From Lumbricus rubellus (taxonomy: Eukaryota; Annelida; Clitellata; Crassiclitellata; Lumbricidae), in the NCBI GenBank assembly GCA_945859605.1, contig OX243811.1, forward strand, positions 54,729,113 to 54,793,112: DNA of 64,000 nucleotides, written 5' to 3'. The position numbers and the translations under genes are program-made. Position 1 is the first letter of the stretch. Every line of letters starts with the position of its first letter. This document shows, one piece after another, positions 59,901-64,000 of the stretch. A model generated the notes under the pieces. It was given only the letters and a program-made list of their open reading frames with translations, had not been told where the DNA came from and made no database searches.

Positions 59901-60983
59901 GAACTACCGTACTCCACACGGAAACAGATGTTCAGTTCAGACAGTTTTTCAGGTTGCAAATCATATAAATGCATTATGACACATAAAAACCATAAATACT
60001 TCAACTATATCTACACTGATCTTTCTCGAACAGATAATGGTGCAATACTAGTGGGTCAATGCTAAACACTAGACTAAACTAAAAAAATGTAACAAAATAA
60101 CTCTGCACGGTTTTATGGCAGACTTTAAAGTTCTATGAGAATGCAAAGGACAGTCCATAGGAACTCACAGGAGGACAGTGAATGAAAAGAAGAAGAGATC
60201 TTGGCATATGCACAAGGAGAAATCTTGAAGAAAATGCTAACAATGAAATAGCTTACTAGAAATTTTTTGATTTACCTACAAACAAGTTCTTTTGGTTCAG
60301 CAACAGAAAATTGTTGTTTCATTGCAAAGCAATGACACTGGTCATTGCTAACAGCATAAGTAATGCCTATAAACTGATGGCAGCACAAGTAAAATAAACA
60401 ATCAAGTTGACCAACTTCTACAAAATTTTAGTTTTAGATTCTACATACAAAAGTTTATAGGTTTTGTAGATGTGCCTCAGATTCAAATTTTCTTCTTTCA
60501 AGAATGCTTCAACACTTACTGCTTCTCATTGGCCTTCAAACATTAGGATATCATTCTAGCCACTTTACTCTGGCAATTACTGACTAACCATGCCTACGAT
60601 TTGCATTTCTGTGTGACTTTACATGTGCTACAAATGTCTGTGGAGATAACAATATTATTATCATCAAGAAGTTAGCAAAATGTGTTTTTATATCAGTTGG
60701 ATCATACACCACTGGACATCGTTATCTAAAGACTGGAAGACAAACTACAATTTAAATTAAAATATAATTAGAGTAAAGAACATTGAAAAAAGCAAATTTC
60801 AAAACAAAGTTTTAATATATTGTATTTAGTGCAACTTACTCTCAGCTAATCTACCAGCAACCATTGGCAATATTTGCTTGCCCTTAACACAATACCATCT
60901 ATACTGAAGGTTACTAATTCCTGAAGTTGCTGCATCTGGATCCACCGAAAGAGACGCATCAAGTTTGACAGATTCTTTAATAT
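31811..60983 (-). CDS. REJ/GPS/PLAT polycystin-1-family receptor-channel, 21 exons, 5' end outside window
   Basis: This is a large membrane protein of the polycystin-1/PKDREJ family (flagellar, ciliary or sperm receptor-channels in animals). Exons on the minus strand: 60840-60983, 59283-59552, 56906-57166, 52814-53266, 52112-52309, 51611-51759, 50618-50794, 49593-49840, 48474-48540, 47304-47546, 45355-45764, 43552-43741, 43115-43348, 42218-42338, 40702-40861, 39401-39574, 38192-38400, 36036-37340, 35219-35490, 33618-33792, 31811-32913. All junctions are GT/AG and phases agree, giving 2186 codons plus the stop TAG. Domain order: REJ (with two inserted cysteine-rich cassettes), GAIN/GPS, first membrane helix, PLAT, further membrane helices with a repeat-rich loop, partial TOP domain, and polycystin channel. 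The first exon starts in phase 1, so upstream exons with the signal peptide are missing. The 33618 and 36036 borders are the least certain. The orthologue cannot be named without a tree. Confidence 0.88.
33205..33445 (+). mobile_element. LINE ORF2 C-terminal fragment in polycystin intron
   Basis: Reading frames here encode KIRKRRLRLFGHVERMEGKR, then, after a stop, a RSRGRHPKIWM-type segment. That is the usual C-terminus of RTE/Jockey-related reverse transcriptases. It lies antisense in the intron between the last two polycystin exons and is broken by stops. Confidence 0.7.
33618..33792 (-). CDS. Polycystin exon: start of the TOP domain
   Basis: It begins IAEREAYWKWVNTSWM, the usual aromatic motif after the long helix of polycystins, and runs to VLMRSPRLVRFPKG, equivalent to the PRLRQ block. 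The proposed donor is AACAA|GTACGC. It joins in phase 1 to the last exon, but that leaves out about 60 residues normally present in TOP domains, so a further exon or a different donor is possible. Confidence 0.7.
33859..34110. mobile_element. hAT-like MITE, family C
   Basis: The 252-bp element begins CAGGGCTGAAAGTG and ends CACTTTCAGCACTG. The 8-bp flanks are TTTCACAT (33851-33858) and CTTCACAT (34111-34118), one mismatch. Inside are several near-palindromic CCGGGTCTC/GAGACCCGG phrases. It is non-coding. Confidence 0.82.
34120..34377. mobile_element. hAT-like MITE, family B copy 2, carrying a nested TTAA MITE
   Basis: It begins CAGTGCTTAA, is interrupted by a 75-bp insertion, continues AGTGTGG and ends CCACACTTTAAGCCCTG. 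The flanks TTCACATA (34112-34119) and TGCACATA (34378-34385) differ at one base. The phrase GTGCCTGGACGCCCCTTACC is tandemly duplicated inside. Its left duplication overlaps the right duplication of the MITE at 33859-34110. Confidence 0.85.
34130..34204. mobile_element. 75-bp TTAA-type (piggyBac-like) MITE nested in a hAT MITE
   Basis: It begins CTCTTTCCCGCC and ends GGCGGGAATGAG, with TTAA on both sides (34126-34129 and 34205-34208). Removing it and one TTAA restores the GCTTAAAGTG seen in the two uninterrupted copies of the host MITE. Confidence 0.85.
34386..35110 (-). other. Polycystin intron with LINE tail on the minus strand
   Basis: Read on the minus strand, 34875-34825 has CCAATAAAAAATTGATT followed by (GATT)n, a retroelement 3' tail. 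The rest to 35110 may be more of the same element, but no coding is recognisable. Confidence 0.4.
35219..35490 (-). CDS. Polycystin exon: helix before the TOP domain
   Basis: It encodes TARDMITRQLAMYRIIWEIA followed by the membrane helix RYVFFILLALVITNI and NVFLLNDSYKRCLF, the usual polycystin pattern of basic linker, helix and extracellular start. The acceptor is TGCTGCAG and the donor CAG|GTACAT. An alternative acceptor 8 nt further on (CTTCAG) would pair with an alternative donor (AGT|GTAAGA) of the upstream exon, also in frame. Confidence 0.85.
35779..35925. mobile_element. hAT-like MITE, family B copy 3
   Basis: The 147-bp element begins CAGTGCTTAAAGTG and ends GACTTTAAGCCGTG. The flanks are perfect 8-bp duplications AATATTAA (35771-35778 and 35926-35933). 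This copy fixes the family as hAT-like with 8-bp target duplications. Confidence 0.9.
36036..37340 (-). CDS. Polycystin exon: membrane helices and repeat-rich cytoplasmic loop
   Basis: This 1305-nt exon starts AIESAVVMFPVTLLTVSIFR (end of a membrane helix), then a Ser/Thr/Asn-rich loop of about 300 residues. It ends with two helices, FPWWAVYIASALVICVSISF and WLQVVIISFFTGILIQEPLK, the latter matching the conserved polycystin WL..SF....+P block. The loop holds three imperfect repeats of about 60-80 residues containing GGMYTPKSTDSSKPETTST and FESPESSDSETESVYSGRSS. The large loop is expected to be intracellular. Confidence 0.9.
36410..37130 (-). repeat. Threefold in-frame repeat in the polycystin loop
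   Basis: Copies of a block encoding GMYTPKSTDSSKPETTST lie at about 36628-36680, 36868-36920 and 37050-37102. Each alternates with a block encoding FESPESSDSETES; a fourth, diverged half-unit lies near 36480. The copies are very similar at the DNA level, which suggests recent expansion. Confidence 0.85.
38192..38400 (-). CDS. Polycystin exon after the PLAT domain
   Basis: It encodes GLNDKHIWISVVGRPSLSTF and SRMQRVACCLLLILGYLATN, matching the polycystin-1 block DKHIWLS..RP..S.FTR.QR..CC and the following membrane helix. Confidence 0.93.
39100..39130 (-). repeat. (ATACA)n retroelement tail
   Basis: Four AATAC units. Read on the minus strand this is a (GTATT)n tail like that of the LINE at 29681. 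Confidence 0.4.
39401..42338 (-). CDS. Polycystin exons encoding the PLAT/LH2 domain
   Basis: Three exons (42218-42338, 40702-40861, 39401-39574) build a PLAT domain, a beta-sandwich that binds lipids or proteins just inside the first membrane helix. The order of motifs is YVYLITVFTGSRYGSGTSSD, VCLIGEVGTSASHRLWCSEY, SLGKLRAIRFWHYNTGKHPQ, WFLSRAIVYDPQT and FLCQSWLALNMENG. These match the family throughout, including the GTsa block, the WH.N.G...W signature and the FlC..WLA end. Phases 0-1, 1-2 and 2-2 are compatible. Confidence 0.92.
39575..39900. repeat. Minisatellite of about 50-66 bp abutting a polycystin splice acceptor
   Basis: About six imperfect units of ACATACACAAATAATGACAT plus TTGTTAAATGTTATTG. 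Four units also include GACCTGCCAGAGTG, which is the inverse of the acceptor of the exon ending at 39574. The array thus carries extra copies of that splice site. Confidence 0.85.
40862..42217 (-). other. Polycystin intron inside the PLAT domain
   Basis: No exon seen. About 41930-42085 is a truncated copy of the SINE found at 42690-42985, with the same (ATC)n-type tail and the phrase GGTTCAAATAAAGGCCTTTC. Confidence 0.5.
42690..42985 (-). mobile_element. tRNA-derived SINE with (ATC)n tail
   Basis: On the minus strand it starts GGGGCACGGTGGTGTAGGTG (A box) with GCAGGTTCGAATCC (B box) about 45 bp later. A body containing GGCCATTATTTGAACTCTGA follows, with a degenerate ATC-rich tail near 42690-42735. 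The SINE lies in the intron between the first-helix exon and the PLAT domain. Confidence 0.75.
43115..43741 (-). CDS. Polycystin exons encoding the GPS motif and first membrane helix
   Basis: Exons 43552-43741 and 43115-43348 share the GPS autoproteolysis motif. The first ends with HCRFWDKESSKWDQSGC and the second continues with CKCNHLSSFAG. The four cysteines, two tryptophans and the HL-S cleavage tripeptide are all present, so self-cleavage is plausible. The membrane helix PVGLILVCIVWVLFVLAMLW and the basic ARRKDKF stop-transfer follow. Confidence 0.93.
43773..44162 (+). mobile_element. Possible short Helitron
   Basis: It starts TCTATATAAATAAAAATGAA after an A and ends GGCCGGGTACAGCTAGT, matching Helitron ends (5' TC, 3' CTRRT after a GC-rich hairpin-like stretch). 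The base after CTAGT is A, not the expected T, so the 3' boundary is uncertain. Inside, AAAGTCGCCCAAAAGTCGCG is repeated twice. It lies 31 bp beyond the edge of a polycystin exon. Confidence 0.45.
44400..44840. repeat. Repeated 55-bp segment and retroelement-like remnant
   Basis: GATGCTCTGTA(C/A)ATGTCTAC followed by ATATATAAATAAGGGC occurs at about 44413-44464 and 44773-44824. Between them, 44488-44560 encodes ELKDMAQQREKWKHWTF, resembling a decayed LINE C-terminus. Confidence 0.45.
45355..51759 (-). CDS. Polycystin exons between REJ and GPS (GAIN-like region)
   Basis: Exons 51611-51759, 50618-50794, 49593-49840, 48474-48540, 47304-47546 and 45355-45764 link the REJ module to the GPS. The first finishes the REJ domain (LRLPSGDAANSYRICISATI). 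The next two are helical and Ser/Thr-rich. The 67-nt exon (QLFEVGSSLISSSRNTAQGS) is needed for phase (2 in, 0 out). The last contains HENPFWWASSSS and SVKDTKGTIYPENVAFFEID, matching the NPF block upstream of GPS in polycystin-1. Confidence 0.85.
45797..46166. mobile_element. hAT-like MITE, family D
   Basis: The 370-bp element lies between perfect 8-bp duplications GTTACAAT (45789-45796 and 46167-46174). It begins CATGGCTGTACCGAA; read inward from the other end it begins TAGGGCTGTACCAAA. Inside are several CGAATA/TATTCGG phrases. Non-coding. Confidence 0.82.
46322..46400 (-). mobile_element. L2-like retroelement 3' tail, minus strand
   Basis: On the minus strand TTGAGCGGCGCTATATAAAT precedes four AATTAC units, as at the other L2-like tails in this window. 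Confidence 0.55.
47547..49592 (-). other. Polycystin introns around the 67-nt exon
   Basis: Apart from the exon at 48474-48540 I see no coding sequence. AT-rich, with no complete repeat recognised. Confidence 0.45.
50875..51340 (-). repeat. Probable retroelement remnant, minus strand
   Basis: It carries the inverse of a GAGGCGCTTTAGAAATTC tail followed by an (ATACA)-like run near 50880-50930, like other LINE tails here. The remainder is unrecognised. Confidence 0.35.
52112..53266 (-). CDS. Polycystin exons encoding the main part of the REJ module
   Basis: Exon 52814-53266 encodes GATASDC, then QPADYTFSVTISKPF, INIDCEVNC, LRATCLRC and SYQWSI. These match the REJ region of polycystin-1 from its second cysteine block onward. 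Exon 52112-52309 encodes NYTFETTG, CLVAPNVGFAMVTDFAISC and PLTYTFTLHGCTGGG, the typical REJ C...P..G.A..T.F.I.C motif. Both are phase 1-1. Confidence 0.9.
53300..53733. mobile_element. hAT-like MITE, family E
   Basis: The 434-bp element has perfect 8-bp duplications AGCTCAAC (53292-53299 and 53734-53741). It begins CATAGATGTAAAAAACG; the inverse of its other end begins CATAGTTGTAAAAAACG. Both ends are rich in AAAAAACG phrases. It starts 34 bp from the edge of a polycystin exon. Confidence 0.82.
53742..55048. other. Polycystin intron, possible decayed LINE
   Basis: No polycystin exon was found. The stretch just upstream of the LINE tail (about 54600-55048) may be the decayed 3' coding end of the same LINE: a KSLQSHLFRT-like phrase near 54885-54910 resembles an ORF2 C-terminus. 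Confidence 0.35.
55049..56275 (+). mobile_element. 3' tail of the CR1-like LINE family, split by a solo LTR
   Basis: 55049-55156 matches 29463-29572 of the intact LINE (CTGCAATCTGTCATCAC onward). 56169-56275 continues with GTCCATCCCTTTTGGGCCCC through AATAAAGTGAATTGTATTGC. A 1007-bp insertion plus its 5-bp duplication separates the halves. Confidence 0.9.
55157..56163. mobile_element. Solo LTR, 1007 bp, with 5-bp duplication
   Basis: It starts TGTCGTGGTTATAT and ends GGGATACGACA, giving the perfect inverted ends TGTCGT/ACGACA. It is flanked by GGGAT on both sides (55152-55156 and 56164-56168). The uninterrupted LINE at about 29568 has a single GGGAT at this place. A 5-bp duplication and TG...CA ends fit Gypsy or BEL-Pao LTR retrotransposons. 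No gag or pol remains, so it is a product of LTR-LTR recombination. It is an inert remnant. Confidence 0.93.
56906..57166 (-). CDS. Polycystin exon: second cysteine-rich (apple/PAN-like) cassette
   Basis: This 261-nt, phase 1-1 exon encodes 87 residues starting SSTDCEGTW, then SVECLRHCILEVLCVGIDMR, a CW pair and a final GRTGCADTTG. The C-x3-C-x5-C-x-G-I pattern is shared with the exon at 59283-59552 and resembles apple/PAN domains, which bind proteins or sugars. The acceptor TTGCAG and donor G|GTAAG are good. The domain name is by pattern only. Confidence 0.75.
57244..57451. mobile_element. hAT-like MITE, family F (degenerate)
   Basis: It begins CAGAGGCGCATACAG and ends CTGGATCCGCCCCTG, inverse ends with three mismatches in 15. 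The flanks TATAAGGG and TATATTAA match only in part. Internal GATGACTTTTTTAGTTAT resembles repeats at about 8040 and 10290. Confidence 0.6.
57567..57787. mobile_element. Foldback-type palindromic element, 221 bp
   Basis: The ends are perfect inverse copies of about 28 bp, beginning ATAAAAAAATAATAAGGCTA. Inside, a second inverted pair built on AGTGTATATATAATGTACAT lies around 57680-57760. Nearly the whole element could fold into a hairpin. No target duplication is certain in the TA-rich flank. Confidence 0.7.
57788..58839. other. Polycystin intron between the cassettes
   Basis: An ATT-rich simple repeat (about 57830-57895) and otherwise unrecognised sequence. The part after about 58440 may continue the reverse transcriptase fragment at 58840-59260. 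Confidence 0.4.
58840..59260 (-). mobile_element. Decayed LINE reverse transcriptase fragment
   Basis: On the minus strand, overlapping frames keep traces of a FDL..FD..D block, a PQDCILVPLLALVLYTSNIG block (normally GVPQGSVLGPLLF.LYT) and LFADDCIEAF, the reverse transcriptase YADD box. Frame changes and substitutions are many, so it is an old CR1/L2-type remnant. Confidence 0.6.
59283..59552 (-). CDS. Polycystin exon: first cysteine-rich (apple/PAN-like) cassette
   Basis: This 270-nt, phase 1-1 exon encodes 90 residues starting DNPCQGGWLGPTDERDTKG, then LADCQNFCVYDSYCKGIYID, TYCFVQ and RARDECFHF. Six or more cysteines follow the same spacing as the cassette at 56906-57166. The acceptor is TTGCAG and the donor G|GTAAGC. 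It is probably extracellular. Confidence 0.75.
59553..60839 (-). other. Polycystin intron, nothing recognised
   Basis: No exon, repeat unit or RNA gene recognised in this intron. Confidence 0.45.
60840..60983 (-). CDS. Polycystin exon: first block of the REJ module
   Basis: This 144-nt, phase 1-1 exon encodes DIKESVKLDASLSVDPDAAT and SNLQYRWYCVKGKQ. It matches the start of REJ regions (LDGS.SYDP... then F.WAC). The rest of the REJ module is in exons at 52112-53266, after the two cassette exons. The exon needs an upstream exon (phase 1), which lies further right or outside the window. Confidence 0.82.
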
Positions 60984-61254
60984 CTGGAAACAAATAATTC
61001 AAAATAGATTTATTTACTTGTTTTGTCATATATGAGACTACACGTAAAAGTGGTTAAGATAAAAATTTGCATTCAGGCTCCAATACGAGTATTTGTGGGC
61101 TAAATCTGTTGTAGATAAGCTGTAGTTGTAAGTCCAGTCCAATTAAACAATACAGATAACACTATTTTTTTATTTAGCTGTGGTACTGCATTGACTATGT
61201 AATTTATACCTTTAATTAATATGAATTATTTCGTAATCCATTTTAGCCAATACA

Positions 61255-62165
61255 ATTAGCTATATGCTGATGACATCCAAGCATATGTTCACTGTCGTGT
61301 ATCAGATGCAATTTACTCTGTTGGGCTGATGTGCTCTGCCATTGATGCCCTTTCTGGCTGGATGGCTTCTAATCGCTTGCAGTTAAATCCATCCAAAACC
61401 CAATTCATTTGGCTTGGCGGTCGCAGACAATTGGCTGGTCTAGACCTGCACCATTTGGCTCAGACTTTCCCCCACATTGCTTTCTCTCATACAGTCTGTG
61501 ATCTTGGAGTGACACTTGACCAAGAACTAAACCTCTCGCAGCATGTTAACCTAGTAACTCGAAGCTGCTATTATCAGCTCCGCCAGTTGCGTGTTGTCCT
61601 GTGGTCTCTATCTCACGATGCTGCTGTGGTCCTTGTTCACGCGTTTGTAACCAGCAGAATTGATTATTGCTGCTCAGTTCTTGTTGGTCACCCATCTAGC
61701 TTAATAGGGCGTCTTGACCGGGTCATGCGCTCTGCTGCTCGGCTTATTGGTCATACTCCAAAATTTTCCCCGGTCTCTGCCTACATGCGTGATGTTCTGC
61801 ACTGGCTTCCTGTCTCGCAGCGCATCTCATACAGAATAGCAGCGCTTGTCTGGCGGTGCCTCACTGGCTGTGCTCCATCCTACTTATCTGATCTTTGTCG
61901 CCCTGTCTCCGACATAGCCTCCCGTCGAGCTTTACGCTCTTCGGCCAATGGGGAGCTGCTGGTCCCTCGAACCCGCTGTGCTACCAGGCAGCGTAGAGCC
62001 TTCTCGGTTGTTGGCCCGTCCACATGGAATGGGCTCCCGCTTGCGCTACGCTCGCTACCTCGGAATAATTTGCCTGCCTTCTACAAGTTACTTAAGACCT
62101 ATTTTTTTAGCCGTGGCTTGAAGAGGCGCTATATAAGTTTTCGGAATGAATGAATGAATGAATGA
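61255..62165 (+). mobile_element. 5'-truncated L2-like LINE with open reverse transcriptase C-terminus
   Basis: The fragment begins at the reverse transcriptase box LYADDIQAYVH and remains open for about 290 codons to 62153. It includes WMASNRLQLNPSKTQFIWLG, HTVCDLGVTLDQELNLSQHV, VTSRIDYCCSVLVG and WLPVSQRISYRIAALVWRC. The ending GPSTWNGLPLALR ... LKTYFF is typical of L2/CR1-type ORF2. The 3' tail is GAAGAGGCGCTATATAAG then (GAAT)n. It sits antisense to the polycystin gene. The open frame implies a recent insertion. Confidence 0.9.
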
Positions 62166-62528
62166 ATTAGAAAAATTAAAAAACTGTATGCACGAGTCAC
62201 ACATTAATTCTATAAGCTTTTAACTCAATCGATTATTAACCTTCAAAAATACTAAATTCTCGATGGCACTTATCGTTGAGTCTAGTACGCACGCTTTCGA
62301 TTAATTGTTAGCACAATGCACAGCTGAAGAGTCGTTCTGCTGCAGAAATGGCAGTGCATCCAGCGTGCATCACCCATCGAAAATCTATTTTTAGGTATGC
62401 AAATTTAAATAAACTGCTTTAGCTTAGCGTAACGAAATGTTAATTAGCGCTTTGAAGTAATGAACATTGTAACGAGTGTCGCATAAATTGTAACGAGGTA
62501 AAAGTACTGAAATATGGGTAAAATTTTA
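62166..62528. other. Between LINE fragment and hAT element, nothing recognised
   Basis: No exon of the polycystin gene and no repeat recognised here. Confidence 0.4.
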
Positions 62529-62731
62529 CTTTGTTGCAGTGTTATATTCGTTAACGGAAACGATAAGTCGAACTGAAAATAATCCAATCCGTTAACGGTA
62601 AGTGTAACGATAACTGAAAATATTCTAAGAACGAAAACTGAACGGAAACGGAAATAAATGATGCCGAACTGAATAAAAACTGTAACGATAATTAAAATCC
62701 GAACGGAAATTATACACATTTATGACTAAAA

Positions 62732-62865
62732 ATAGAAATGAAGTAATTTACTTACTGACTTAAATTAGCGGTGAACCAGTCTTTCGTTGGACTATGTTAT
62801 AGAAATGAAGTAATTTACTTACTGACTTAAATTAGCAGTGAACCAGTCTTTCGTTGGTCTATGTT
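62732..62865. repeat. Exact-length 67-bp tandem duplication
   Basis: Two copies (62732-62798 and 62799-62865) starting ATAGAAATGAAGTAATTTAC, nearly identical, lie just upstream of the BED-finger start codon. Confidence 0.85.
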
Positions 62866-62952
62866 AAGAGAAAGTCGTTAATCTCGCGAGATTTCTCGGT
62901 ATATAACGGTATTATCGTTCACAGTGTTGTCGTTCAGCGGTTCTTTTCGAGA

Positions 62953-63465
62953 ATGTCGTCAAGTTTAGCTCATTTGTTGTCCGGTAGGAAAAGGGAGAGT
63001 CCAGTTTGGGAATATTTTGAGTATTGTGAAAAGTCTGGCAAATCGAAGTGCGTTGTGATCGATGAGAAAACGAGAAATGAGTGTGGCGTATTTTTGGCAG
63101 GGAAGAACTCGACCAACTTGATCAGCCACTTAGCACGCTTTCATAAATTGGCACACGCGGCATTTGAAGAGAAGGAAAAATGCAAGGAAGAGGAAAAGCG
63201 TGGTTTGAAAAGAAAGGGACCTGTGGATGTCGCAGCGCCAGCGTCAAAGATGCAGTCATTAGAAGGTTGTTTTCAGCGTAAAATCGTCACATGGCCTCTC
63301 GATTCGTCAGAGCACGTTCGACGTCTGAACAGCGTACTGGATATGATCGTGTCTACGGCGTCCCCGGTTACACTTCTCGACAAGCCTTCATTCAGGGAAA
63401 TGGTGAAGACTTTGGACTCGAAGTTTGCATTACCAGGTTCTAAATTTTTTCTATTATATTTTTAG
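62953..63465 (+). CDS. BED-type zinc-finger protein fragment of a hAT transposase
   Basis: From the ATG at 62953 the frame gives 170 residues. It opens MSSSLAHLLSGRKRESPVWE and continues with YFEYCEKSGKSKCVVI and NSTNLISHLARFHK, a BED finger (aromatic pair, Cys pair, His pair) that binds DNA at transposon ends. A basic, Glu-rich stretch and a segment like the hAT N-terminal region follow (LDKPSFREMVKTLDSKF). The frame then runs into non-conserved SKFFLLYF and stops. CCAG|GTTCTA near 63440 could be an unused donor, but no further transposase exon is inside the element. Confidence 0.75.
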   Translation: MSSSLAHLLSGRKRESPVWEYFEYCEKSGKSKCVVIDEKTRNECGVFLAGKNSTNLISHLARFHKLAHAAFEEKEKCKEEEKRGLKRKGPVDVAAPASKMQSLEGCFQRKIVTWPLDSSEHVRRLNSVLDMIVSTASPVTLLDKPSFREMVKTLDSKFALPGSKFFLLYF

Positions 63466-63714
63466 TTTTTCAAAAGTCTGTTTTATACCCTGTCCTTAAA
63501 ATTTGCTAATTGACTAGGTAGTATGTGTGGCTATCAACCGGATGAACAGTTCTCTGGAAATGAGAGTTTTTCTGAAATTAAATACTGCACTTTGCAGTGA
63601 GTAGTTAGTATCCTGTACTAGTGTACTAGTGTAACTACGTTGATAGACCTTCAACTTCAAGTAACTACGTTGATTGAACTCGAAGTAAGATTAATTAAGA
63701 ATGGTAACCTGAAT

Positions 63715-63850
63715 TGAAAGTATTTAAGAACTGTAACGTGAACTGAAATTTTTTAAGAACTGTAACTTGAACTGAAATTTTTTAAGAACTGTAACTTGAA
63801 CTGAAATTATTTAAGAACTGTAACTTGAACTTGAACTGAAATTATTTGTG
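63715..63850. repeat. Subterminal tandem array, unit about 33 bp
   Basis: About four units of TTTAAGAACTGTAACTTGAA followed by CTGAAAT, inside the right end of the hAT derivative. Confidence 0.8.
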
Positions 63851-64000
63851 AACTGAAACTGAACTGAAACTGAAATTACTTCCAGCCGAACTGAACTGAA
63901 ACAGAAATTATTTTGTGAATGAAAATAACACTGCTTTGTTGAAAGTAAAAGTATTTAATTTTTTCGATACTTCGTTACATGTGAGAGTACTCAAACTTTT

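Larger units (their letters stand above)
62537..63933 (+). mobile_element. hAT element derivative with BED zinc-finger gene
   Basis: The 1397-bp element begins CAGTGTTATATTCGTTAAC and ends GTGAATGAAAATAACACTG, inverse ends with four mismatches in 19. It is flanked by perfect 8-bp duplications CTTTGTTG (62529-62536 and 63934-63941). Subterminal regions on both sides consist of degenerate AACTGAAAAT/GTAACG phrases. The only gene is a BED-finger frame; the hAT catalytic and dimerisation domains are absent, so this is an internally deleted copy. Confidence 0.9.

Noticed and set aside
1..64000. CRISPR arrays, operons or other bacterial systems.
   Set aside because: No regularly spaced repeats of that kind; spliced genes and animal transposons show nuclear animal DNA.

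Overview
The window is nuclear DNA from an animal. Four spliced host genes with animal-type introns are interleaved with dense, mostly non-coding transposon debris. The genes (a CLP1 RNA kinase, a complexin, a BTB-BACK-PHR protein and a large REJ/GPS/PLAT/polycystin receptor-channel), the AT-rich composition and the many TAGGCCTA-type words fit a marine invertebrate deuterostome, most likely an echinoderm. That placement is inference.

Layout. 1-5.3 kb: the 5' six exons of CLP1 on the minus strand; its 3' end lies off the left edge, and a TTAA-flanked transposon sits in an intron. 6.2-7.6 kb: a 1.3 kb terminal-inverted-repeat element with an 8-bp duplication. 8-20.7 kb: a region rich in TAGGCCTA words that holds a three-exon complexin gene (minus strand, 11023-18708). 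Its 6.5 kb first intron carries a hAT element nested in another hAT element. 21.8-24 kb: a two-exon BTB-BACK-PHR gene (plus) behind a tandemly duplicated 5' flank. 24.8-29.7 kb: a CR1-like LINE with both ORFs open. 31.8-61 kb: a polycystin-1/REJ family gene (minus). I traced 21 exons, whose phases all agree, giving at least 2186 codons; the 5' end lies further right. 61.2-64 kb: a 5'-truncated LINE and a hAT derivative encoding only a BED zinc finger.

Most transposons were recognised from matching inverted ends plus exact or near-exact target-site duplications: at least ten hAT-type insertions with 8-bp duplications, two TTAA insertions, and a solo LTR with a 5-bp duplication inside an old LINE tail. 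Several are nested, so the order of insertion can be read.

The most unusual host feature is in the polycystin gene. Its REJ module appears to be split after its first Trp-x-Cys block by two single-exon, cysteine-rich (apple/PAN-like) cassettes. Every junction there is phase 1, so either or both cassettes could be skipped without changing frame. All domain and family names come from reading motifs by eye; no database search was run.
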